In this document: piece after piece, positions 1 to 5,432 of the stretch
How positions within the stretch are numbered: the stretch's first letter is position 1
Layout: every line of letters begins with the position of its first letter
From: JBBDIP01 sp964602455
Lineage (GTDB): Bacteria > Bacillota > Sulfobacillia > Fermentithermobacillales > Fermentithermobacillaceae
Assembly (NCBI GenBank): GCA_964602455.1
Contig: CAZRRG010000099.1
Coordinates: 1 to 7,393 of the forward strand
Direction: 5' to 3'
Length of the DNA: 7,393 bases
Notes under the pieces: model-generated
Databases searched by the model: none
Seen by the model: only the letters and a program-made list of their open reading frames with translations
Told to the model about the DNA's origin: nothing
Position numbers and translations under genes: made by a program

Positions 1-986
1 AAAGTTGTGCACTTTTCGTGGCCATTTGTGGGGATTTTATCGTGGCCAGTGACACGGAGGGTCTGAACATCGCGGCTAACTGCTTGCCGCTGCAGCCGGG
101 GGATACGGTGTTACTGAGCGGCAGCGAGCACCCAAACAACGTCTACTGTTGGCTGAACCTGGAGAAGAAGGGAATCCGGGTCAAGTGGATACCAACAGAG
201 GCCGGTCAGGTTACCGTTGAGTTACTGAGGCAAGCTATCGACGACAGCACCCGAGTTCTAGCAGTGGCTGCTACTACGTACGCGCCTGGCAACAGAAACG
301 ACCTCAAGGCTCTCGTGCAGATATGTCGAGAGTATGGCATCTACACAGTGGTAGATGCCGTTCAATCAGTTGGGACGATGAAAGTGGACGTACAGGAACT
401 GGGTATGGACGTCCTCTGCACCAGCGGGCACAAATCCTTGTTCTGCCCTCATGGCGTCGGTTTGGTGTACATCCGCAGAGAATTGCTACCGAAACTCGAT
501 CCTGTGTATGTTGCTCGTTCAGGCATGGGCATGGCAGCCCAGGTTGAGCAAAGCACTGTTACCTACCAGTTGGCTCACGCCGACAGCGCCAGGAAGTTCG
601 AGATCGGAAACTACAATTACCTCGGCGTCACCGTGCTCAACGAGTCGCTCAAGTTCCTCCTGGGGTTAGGTATGGAGCGCGTTCAGAATCACATCCTCAG
701 CATATACGACTATCTGGCATCAAGACTGCAGAAGGCCGGCTTTCACGTTGCAAGCCCCATCAGCGGTCCCTTGCGTTCTGCGATACTGTGCTTTGAGGCA
801 GATGACGCTCGCGAGCTCCACGGTTACCTCATGGACAACAAAGCGATCACTACCTTGCGCCGCGGCATGATCAGAGCATCCATTGGACTGTACAACAACC
901 GAGAAGATGTGGATGCCTTTGTTCAGTTATTGGAGCGCCATTATCAGAGGAGGCAGTGCCTTGCTCATCAAGATACCCTATGGTAG
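1..986 (+). CDS. Class V PLP-dependent aminotransferase / cysteine desulfurase-like enzyme, 5'-truncated by window edge
   Basis: Fold-type I PLP enzyme of the aminotransferase class V family (cysteine desulfurase, isopenicillin-N epimerase and serine/alanine-glyoxylate aminotransferase relatives). The frame is open to the left edge (first full codon at base 3), so the GTG at 18 is probably internal. Full-length relatives are about 380-400 residues, so roughly 60-80 N-terminal residues are missing. Numbering from that GTG, I see a phosphate-binding-type SDTEGLN segment (11-17), VDAVQSVG with the pyridine-nitrogen Asp113 and Gln116, and TSGHK with His138 and Schiff-base Lys139. A KFEIGN segment follows (193-198), then a C-terminal R-x-S-x-G-LYN-x-x-EDVD block (286-299) containing the likely substrate-carboxylate Arg286. 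I see no clear desulfurase catalytic-Cys loop, so transamination, epimerisation or lyase chemistry is equally possible. The 3' end overlaps the racemase gene by 26 bases, so the two are co-transcribed and probably translationally coupled. Family confidence is high; substrate is unknown. Confidence 0.9.
   Translation, partial: SCALFVAICGDFIVASDTEGLNIAANCLPLQPGDTVLLSGSEHPNNVYCWLNLEKKGIRVKWIPTEAGQVTVELLRQAIDDSTRVLAVAATTYAPGNRNDLKALVQICREYGIYTVVDAVQSVGTMKVDVQELGMDVLCTSGHKSLFCPHGVGLVYIRRELLPKLDPVYVARSGMGMAAQVEQSTVTYQLAHADSARKFEIGNYNYLGVTVLNESLKFLLGLGMERVQNHILSIYDYLASRLQKAGFHVASPISGPLRSAILCFEADDARELHGYLMDNKAITTLRRGMIRASIGLYNNREDVDAFVQLLERHYQRRQCLAHQDTLW
947..953 (+). promoter_or_regulatory. Ribosome binding site fixing the TTG start of the LarA-like gene
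   Basis: GAGGAGG lies seven bases upstream of the TTG at 961, inside the end of the aminotransferase gene. The open frame extends to a TTG at 883, but that one has no Shine-Dalgarno sequence and would add 26 residues unrelated to the family. Starting at 961 gives the usual LarA opening, M-L-I-K-I-P-Y-G. Confidence 0.85.
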
Positions 987-2235
987 GTCACTCCAGAGTG
1001 CGGAAGTCAGGGGCTCGTGTGGAGTCTGCCTGATTCAGCCCAAGTCCCCGGAACTGAGCAGTGGTCGAACGGGGGTGGCTGAAGCACTCGCGAGTCCCAT
1101 AGGCAGTCCCAGGCTGTCGGACTTGGCGAGAGGGCGTTCTCACGTCGTCATCCTCTCACCAGACCACACGCGGGCGATGCCGAGTCGGGATACCATTCCC
1201 GCCCTCCTCGACGAGATATGGCGGGGTAACGCCGCAGCTAAGGTCACCCTCTTGGTGGCAACCGGATTGCATAGGGCTCCTACTCAAGATGAGCTTCTAG
1301 CGCGGTATGGCAGCGAGATACTCCGCTCGGTTCGGGTTGTCTGCCACGACCCGGACGACGAGGACGCCCTCGAGCCCCTCGGCACCCTGCCTTCCGGGAG
1401 TCCTCTCTACATCAACAAGATTGCCGCTCAAGCGGATCTTCTTGTGGCTGAGGGGCTCCTCGAGCCCCACTTCTTCGCCGGCTACTCCGGGGGGCGAAAG
1501 CTAGTATTACCGGGCGTCGCCAGTCGCAAGAGCGTGCTGTACAACCACTCTGCAGGCATGATCGGACATTCGCAGACTAGAGCCGGAGTCACTTCCGGCA
1601 ATCTGGTCGCTGCTGATATGGAAGAGGCTGCTCGGCGGTCGCGGCTGGCCTTCGCTCTAAGCGTCTGCGTGGACGAGAACAAGAGGATAATCGCGGCCTT
1701 CGCGGGAGAACCCCTGGAGTCACACCGGCAGGGGTGTGAGTACGTGGAGGGCCTAGCCCAGGTGACGGCGGAGGAAGCTGATGTTACCGTGGTGGGCAAC
1801 GGCGGATACCCGTTGGACCAGAACCTATATCAAGCGGTTAAGGGAATGCACACCGCTGCCTACGTCACGAGGCCCGGGGGCGTGATTGTGATGTGCGCAG
1901 AGTGTGTGGACGGAGTTGGAGCACGCAGTTTCCAGCAAGTGGTCTCGTCCGCACGCTGCCCTGAAGATCTGCTGCGAGACATCGAGGCCACCCTTCCGAT
2001 GGATACTGTTATGGATCAATGGCAGGCTCAGGCGCTTGCACAAGTACTCTGCAAGTGCCGCGTGATCCTGGTCTCAGAGAACATAAGCCCAGAAGTAGCG
2101 GCTTCAATGCATCTATTGCACGCCGGGTCGTTGGCTCAGGGTCTGGAGCAAGCTGAATCCATCGTCGGTCGTGTGTCGCGGCTGAACGTCATTCCTGATG
2201 GAGTGTCAGTGGTAGTGCGTGCGGCTGGGAACTAG
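961..2235 (+). CDS. larA: Nickel-dependent alpha-hydroxyacid racemase/epimerase, LarA family (lactate racemase-like)
   Basis: The product is 424 residues, the length of Lactobacillus plantarum LarA as I recall it. The family racemises or epimerises 2-hydroxyacids by hydride transfer using a nickel pincer nucleotide (NPN) tethered to a lysine. With the TTG start the known L. plantarum residues map at a constant offset of four: Asp68 and Arg71 in SPDHTR (D72/R75), His104 in ATGLHRAP (H108), His170 in EPHFFAG (H174), NPN-tethering Lys180 in GGRK (K184) and nickel-ligand His196 in LYNH (H200). Tyr290, Gln291 and Lys294 in YQAVKG (Y294/Q295/K298) also fit, as does Trp354 (W358). The active site therefore looks intact. 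The protein is cytoplasmic with no signal peptide. The start overlaps the preceding aminotransferase gene by 26 bases. The cofactor makers LarB, LarC and LarE are absent here and must be encoded elsewhere. LarA homologues act on several hydroxyacids (lactate, malate, phenyllactate, aldonates), so lactate is only the default guess. Confidence 0.93.
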   Translation: MLIKIPYGRSLQSAEVRGSCGVCLIQPKSPELSSGRTGVAEALASPIGSPRLSDLARGRSHVVILSPDHTRAMPSRDTIPALLDEIWRGNAAAKVTLLVATGLHRAPTQDELLARYGSEILRSVRVVCHDPDDEDALEPLGTLPSGSPLYINKIAAQADLLVAEGLLEPHFFAGYSGGRKLVLPGVASRKSVLYNHSAGMIGHSQTRAGVTSGNLVAADMEEAARRSRLAFALSVCVDENKRIIAAFAGEPLESHRQGCEYVEGLAQVTAEEADVTVVGNGGYPLDQNLYQAVKGMHTAAYVTRPGGVIVMCAECVDGVGARSFQQVVSSARCPEDLLRDIEATLPMDTVMDQWQAQALAQVLCKCRVILVSENISPEVAASMHLLHAGSLAQGLEQAESIVGRVSRLNVIPDGVSVVVRAAGN

Positions 2236-2393
2236 GACCGAGGCCTATGAGCAGTACGCTAACCGCTGGCCCTGCTCGCGGCAAGGCCCGCATCCGCTGC
2301 ATGCTCTTGGCGGCCCACGAGAAGAGCGACTTCGACTTCGCGATCGAGGTCTGTTCTACTTGCCCCTTCCGCCGTACGCGTGCCCAGGCATGG
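2236..2393. other. Intergenic stretch after the LarA-like gene, no gene or terminator recognised
   Basis: Short open frames exist here on both strands (for example 2247-2612 on plus). They have no good ribosome binding site, no recognisable motif, arginine/proline/serine-rich low-quality composition, and cross the repeat array downstream. I see no GC-rich hairpin followed by a T-tract, so where the aminotransferase-racemase transcript ends is not evident. Confidence 0.5.
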
Positions 2394-2775
2394 CGATGCA
2401 CCAGAATGAAGCGTCCGATCCGGGACCATGCACCCAAGCGAAGCGCCCGACTCGAGACCGTGCACTCAAATGAAGCAGGGTTTGGCCTTGTGACCGTCCA
2501 TCAGCCTCCGGTACTCTCTGCCCGTTCACTGGTGCCCCTCATCACGCAGATTACGCGTACCCGTGCACCTCATCATCCAGGCCCCGCCCAGTGGTGCCCT
2601 TCATCACGCTGACCGTGCACCGGTTTGAAGCAACCTGCCTCTGAAGCCTCGGCGGACCGCCTCCAGACCCGCTACCTTGCTTCATCTGGGTGCATCCTCA
2701 CAGATAGGCCGCTCACCCGTGCCCCTCATCATGCAGGGGACGTTCGATTTCGGTGCATCCACGCCGGTTGCATCG
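2394..2775 (+). repeat. Array of degenerate ~31-32 bp direct repeats between converging genes
   Basis: Two related unit types share a TGCAC/TGCCC core. Type A has the core followed by GAAGC, at 2397, 2429 and 2461 (exact 32-base steps), with a fourth copy at 2616. Units 2394-2425 and 2426-2457 match at 23 of 32 positions. Type B, consensus GTGCMCYTCATCAYGCAG, has cores at 2533, 2564 and 2595 (exact 31-base steps), with a fourth at 2720. Weaker TGCATC cores occur at 2691, 2754 and 2769, and a diverged unit (accgtccatcag) near 2497 sits halfway across the 72-base gap between the types. A period of 31-32 bases is not a codon multiple, so the repetition is in the DNA, not in a protein. A type A copy also occurs inverted at 2678-2694. 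Function is unknown; the spacing equals about three helical turns. Confidence 0.7.
2722..2739. other. Short stem-loop CCCCT/AGGGG within a type B repeat
   Basis: CCCCT at 2722-2726 pairs with AGGGG at 2735-2739 across an 8-base loop. It lies about 70 bases beyond the stop codon of the minus-strand regulator, where a terminator for that gene could sit. The stem is only 5 bp and no T-tract follows on either strand, so a termination role is weakly supported. Confidence 0.25.
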
Positions 2776-2807
2776 GTAATGTAGGTCTATGATTGATTGC
2801 GGTAAGG

Positions 2808-3512
2808 CTAACCCGGATGCCCGTACGTGCCGCAGTGCTTGATGATCAGTTCCACTGAAGGGGTAATCTCGTCAATCCCGATGACCGACTGGAGGATGGG
2901 GAGGATCTCGGCCCCCGCGCCGAGGATATCCCTGCGCATCAGGAGTTCGCAGCCATCAGGATCTCCCCTCTTCAAGGCTTCGAAGATCGCCCGGTGCCAT
3001 GCCAGCGAGCGACCGGCAAGACCCGGGGCGGTTACATGCTCAAATCGCCTGATGAGCGCATTGGCCTGGCGCGATGTAGCCTCAAGGTCTTTGTTGCGAG
3101 ACATCGCAACTATCGCGTTGTGGAACTGCACACTCAGTTCCGTCGCGTTTGTGAGCTCGCCCCTCTTGGTCGCTGCTTCTGCGTCCGCCAGGAGGGCCTC
3201 CAGTTTCGCCACGTCTTTGGGAGTAGCCGCCAGCGTGGCGAGACGCGCCGCCATTCCGTCGACTGCGGCCCTAAGCACAAATAGGTGAGCCACTCGACTG
3301 TATGTGATCTCCACCACGGCTAGGCGGCCATTCTTTCTCTCTAGCAGGCCATCTCTCTCTAGTTGATGCAGGGCTTCTCTCACAGGGGTGCGGCTCATCG
3401 ACAGTGATTCGGAGAGCTCAACTTCGCTGAGTCCTGATCCGGGGGTGATTCTGCCAGATGTGATCAACTCGTACAGGGACCTGTAAGCCTGTTCCGTGCG
3501 CGATTTCCGCAT
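2808..3512 (-). CDS. GntR-family transcriptional regulator, FadR-type with FCD ligand-binding domain
   Basis: The product is 234 residues, the normal size for FadR/FCD GntR regulators. Residues about 5-67 form the winged helix-turn-helix, with the hallmark SRTPVREALHQLERDGLL at 40-57. Residues about 75-205 form the all-helical FCD domain, with F-H at 130-131 and WHRAIFEAL at 172-180. FCD domains commonly bind a divalent metal through an Asp-x3-His pair and two further His. Here the aligned positions are Ser127, His131, His173 and Asp195, so the first Asp and the last His (usual MRRHI, here MRRDI) are replaced. The ATG at 3512 is preceded on the minus strand by GGAGGT six bases away. The gene diverges from the importer operon and converges on the racemase gene. 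It probably represses or activates the importer, and perhaps itself, in response to a small carboxylate ligand, through the palindromes at 3582-3611. Confidence 0.93.
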   Translation of the reverse strand: MRKSRTEQAYRSLYELITSGRITPGSGLSEVELSESLSMSRTPVREALHQLERDGLLERKNGRLAVVEITYSRVAHLFVLRAAVDGMAARLATLAATPKDVAKLEALLADAEAATKRGELTNATELSVQFHNAIVAMSRNKDLEATSRQANALIRRFEHVTAPGLAGRSLAWHRAIFEALKRGDPDGCELLMRRDILGAGAEILPILQSVIGIDEITPSVELIIKHCGTYGHPG

Positions 3513-3518
3513 CAGGTT

Positions 3519-3524
3519 ACCTCC
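3519..3524 (-). promoter_or_regulatory. Ribosome binding site of the GntR regulator gene
   Basis: On the minus strand GGAGGT precedes the ATG (complement of 3510-3512) with a six-base spacer. This supports the chosen start and a full-length winged helix. Confidence 0.8.
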
Positions 3525-3554
3525 GTTGCCGCTAAGTACGCAAAATCATGCAAA

Positions 3555-3572
3555 ACATGAAGGACTTTATGT
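3555..3572. promoter_or_regulatory. Imperfect palindrome upstream of the GntR regulator, possible operator
   Basis: ACATGAAGGACTTTATGT matches its own reverse complement at 14 of 18 positions. It begins about 43 bases upstream of the regulator start, where it could fall in the 5' leader or promoter of that gene. It does not resemble the GTATAC sites nearby, so a second factor or chance is possible. Confidence 0.3.
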
Positions 3573-3581
3573 ACCCCGCGT

Positions 3582-3611
3582 AGTATACACAGGGCTACTC
3601 AACTGTATACA
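3582..3611. promoter_or_regulatory. Paired GTATAC palindromes, candidate GntR operator in the divergent promoter region
   Basis: AGTATACA at 3582-3589 and the perfect palindrome TGTATACA at 3604-3611 have centres 22 bases apart, about two helical turns, so a pair of dimers could bind the same DNA face. FadR-subfamily GntR proteins recognise GT...AC palindromes of the T-N-GT-N-AC-N-A kind, which these fit. The first site also contains, on the minus strand, TATACT, a good -10 candidate for the regulator gene (complement of 3582-3587). I found no convincing -35 for it. This position suggests autoregulation and control of the divergent importer operon. Evidence is the sequence pattern plus family knowledge only. 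Confidence 0.5.
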
Positions 3612-3787
3612 ATTTTGGCCCGTTCAGTCTACACCCGAAGGCAGATCATGATACAGGGCGGTGGTGCGCAGATAACCATCCAAAGAACTTAGACGGCAAT
3701 CGGCAGGACAGATGGTAAACCATCGTGCAGACCGTGGCAATAGGGCTTTGTCTGAAGTCACGAACAGTAAAGAGAGAAGGGAAATAC
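3612..3787 (+). promoter_or_regulatory. Leader region of the importer operon
   Basis: About 175 bases separate the candidate operator from the binding-protein start. I see no clear sigma-70-type -35/-10 pair. If transcription starts near the palindromes, the mRNA has a long 5' leader. The only structure noted is the small hairpin at 3711-3724. No riboswitch class was recognised. The ribosome binding site AGAGAAGG at 3773-3780 lies seven bases before the GTG at 3788. Confidence 0.35.
3711..3724 (+). other. Small perfect hairpin in the importer leader
   Basis: GATGGT and ACCATC (3711-3716 and 3719-3724) are separated by two bases; as RNA this is a 5-bp stem with a TAAA loop. It ends about 50 bases before the ribosome binding site. 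It could equally be a DNA palindrome for a protein. Short enough to be chance. Confidence 0.25.
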
Positions 3788-5344
3788 GTGAAGAGAGTTA
3801 CCGTTCTGATTGTACTCGCAGCAATGGTCTTGTCGGTTCTAGCTGGGTGCAGTCCAAAGCCCCAGACCGAGGGTCCGAAGACGCCTTCCGTATCCGCCAA
3901 GGACGACGTCGTAATCGGCTTGGCCGTGTCCCTCGCTTCGCTTGTGCCAACATCAGCTTACTCTCGCGAAGAGCAGTACGTCATACATAACGTATACGAC
4001 ACGCTGTTCAGGTACGAGAATGGCCAGTATGTACCTTGCCTGGCTGAGAGTTGGACGATCTCGGAAGACCTCAAGACAGTCACGCTGAAACTACGCCAGG
4101 ACGTGACGTTCCACAACGGGGAGAAGTTCTCATCGAAGGACGTTGTATACACCTTCTCCAACTTCGATAACCCGAGCTTCACGTTCTGGAACAACAGCGC
4201 CAAGTACATCAAGGGCGTAAAGGCCGTTGATGACTACACGGTCGAGATCTACGGACCTGAGACGGACGTGTATCTCCTGACCGTCATCGCCGGCACGGAG
4301 ATAATCAACGAGAAGGCCGTCATGGACGCCGGCATAGACAACAAGTTTGCTCCGTGCGGGACCGGCCCATATAAGTTCGTGTCCTACGACAAGCACGACA
4401 CCATCATCCTCGAGAGAAACGACTCCTACTGGGGTTTCAAGGGCAAGGAACTGCCCCCGATCAAGAAGGTCACCTACAAGGTCTTCGCGGATGAGCAGAC
4501 TGAGGCAATGGCCCTCCAGGCCGGCGAGATCGACTTCGTGGCCAAGATGAGCCCCTCGAACGCGATGCCCTTCACGAAGATGCCGGGATACGCGGTCAAC
4601 TGGTTGGATGCTGACGGGAACAACCTCATCCTCTTCAACTGCACGTCGGGTCCCTTCGCCAACAAACTCGTCCGCCAGGCTGTCGCGTACGCAATCGACA
4701 GGGATGCCATCAACACTATCGTGTTCGAGGGCGTGGCAAAGCCTTGGGACTACTTCTACTCGCCCAGGCAGGCAGGAGCCCCCGACTATGACTCGCTCCC
4801 GCATTTCACCTACGACGTGGACAAGGCCAAGTCTCTGCTGGCTGAAGCAGGATATCCCGACGGCTTCAAACTCTCCAAGAAGGTGCCGATCATGGCATCC
4901 ATGGAGCGCTACGTGGTAGCCGTGCAGCAGCAACTGGCCAAGGTAGGCATAACCTTCGACATCGAGACCCTGGAGCAGAACACTCTGTACAGCAAGATCT
5001 TCGCCCTGGATTATGAGATGCTGCCGTTCTCACTGTCCACCGAGATCTACGACCTGTCCTACCAGTCGAAGAGATACTACTCCCCGGCGGTCCAGCCGCC
5101 CGCCTTCCCGTTCGGCGAGTTCGGAAACGCGGAGATCGATGCCCTCATCACGGCCGGTTCTACCACCGCTGATCTCGCCGCGAGGATCCAGGCCTACACA
5201 GAGCTGCACAAGATCATCTTCGAAGAGCAGCCGCTGGTTTCGGTGACTCTGAACCAGACTGCCATCGTTCGGAAAGACAAACTCCAGTACAAGACGCCCG
5301 ACGTTCTTAAGGTCCGGGTCGAGAACCTGTACTGGGTCGAGTAG
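3788..5344 (+). CDS. ABC transporter substrate-binding lipoprotein, SBP family 5 (peptide/nickel/opine type)
   Basis: Captures substrate outside the membrane and delivers it to the permeases encoded next. The product is 518 residues, typical for family 5 (DppA/OppA/NikA relatives). The GTG start at 3788 opens a clean lipoprotein signal peptide: Lys2-Arg3, a hydrophobic core (4-18) and the lipobox LAGC with lipidated Cys21, followed by a Pro/Lys/Thr linker. In-frame extension to the GTG at 3725 would put charged residues ahead of the signal, so it was rejected. Family landmarks are LAESWTISEDL (85-95) leading into LRQDVTFHNGEKFSSKDVVY (102-121), GTGPYKF (191-197), VRQAVAYAIDRDAI (295-308) and the C-terminal lobe ending ENLYWVE. 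Codon choice is strongly biased to ATC, AAG, GAC and GAG, sharper than in the aminotransferase gene, consistent with high expression. Lipid anchoring fits a Gram-positive surface or a periplasmic lipoprotein. Substrate cannot be assigned; peptides are the default and nickel chelates an alternative. Confidence 0.94.
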   Translation: MKRVTVLIVLAAMVLSVLAGCSPKPQTEGPKTPSVSAKDDVVIGLAVSLASLVPTSAYSREEQYVIHNVYDTLFRYENGQYVPCLAESWTISEDLKTVTLKLRQDVTFHNGEKFSSKDVVYTFSNFDNPSFTFWNNSAKYIKGVKAVDDYTVEIYGPETDVYLLTVIAGTEIINEKAVMDAGIDNKFAPCGTGPYKFVSYDKHDTIILERNDSYWGFKGKELPPIKKVTYKVFADEQTEAMALQAGEIDFVAKMSPSNAMPFTKMPGYAVNWLDADGNNLILFNCTSGPFANKLVRQAVAYAIDRDAINTIVFEGVAKPWDYFYSPRQAGAPDYDSLPHFTYDVDKAKSLLAEAGYPDGFKLSKKVPIMASMERYVVAVQQQLAKVGITFDIETLEQNTLYSKIFALDYEMLPFSLSTEIYDLSYQSKRYYSPAVQPPAFPFGEFGNAEIDALITAGSTTADLAARIQAYTELHKIIFEEQPLVSVTLNQTAIVRKDKLQYKTPDVLKVRVENLYWVE

Positions 5345-5396
5345 GTAAACCGACCTGTCCGGCCCCACGCGCTCCGGAGGGGCCGGACAGGTTACC
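5344..5396 (+). other. Strong intercistronic stem-loop between binding-protein and permease genes
   Basis: A perfect 14-bp GC-rich stem (5353-5366 with 5379-5392) closes a 12-base loop. GGTA at 5344-5347 and TACC at 5393-5396 can extend it across a one-sided bulge. No T-tract follows, so it is not a classical intrinsic terminator. In importer operons such structures often protect the upstream mRNA or attenuate downstream reading, which keeps binding protein in excess of permease; that role here is inference. Confidence 0.75.
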
Positions 5397-5432
5397 TGCC
5401 TCTGACGGAAAAACCGAACGGGGAGAAGAGAC

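Noticed and set aside
18..20. GTG at 18 as true start of the aminotransferase
   Set aside because: The frame is open to the window edge, no Shine-Dalgarno sequence is visible, and the product would lack the family's N-terminal segment; the gene is more likely cut by the window.
883..960. Upstream TTG start for the racemase gene
   Set aside because: Adds 26 residues not seen in LarA proteins and lacks a ribosome binding site; TTG at 961 has GAGGAGG seven bases upstream.
2189..2465. Minus-strand open frames of 68-82 codons
   Set aside because: One overlaps the 3' end of the racemase gene, both cover the repeat region, and neither shows a family motif.
2247..2612. 121-codon plus-strand open frame after the racemase gene
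   Set aside because: No good ribosome binding site, no recognisable domain, and it runs through DNA repeats whose 31-32 bp period shifts the frame each unit, so the repetition is not protein-level.
2394..2775. CRISPR array
   Set aside because: Units are degenerate along their whole length, contiguous rather than repeat-plus-unique-spacer, some are inverted, and no cas gene is present.
2827..3288. 153-codon plus-strand open frame opposite the GntR regulator
   Set aside because: Shadow of a clear GntR/FCD protein on the minus strand.
3725..3787. Upstream GTG start for the binding protein
   Set aside because: Would place a charged 21-residue extension before a complete lipoprotein signal peptide; GTG 3788 has its own ribosome binding site.
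4130..4933. 267-codon open frame antisense to the binding-protein gene
   Set aside because: Produced by the strong codon bias of the real gene; the plus-strand protein is an unmistakable family 5 binding protein.
5344..5396. Rho-independent terminator after the binding-protein gene
   Set aside because: The stem is strong but no T-tract follows, and the permease gene downstream belongs to the same transporter; recorded as an intercistronic stem-loop instead.
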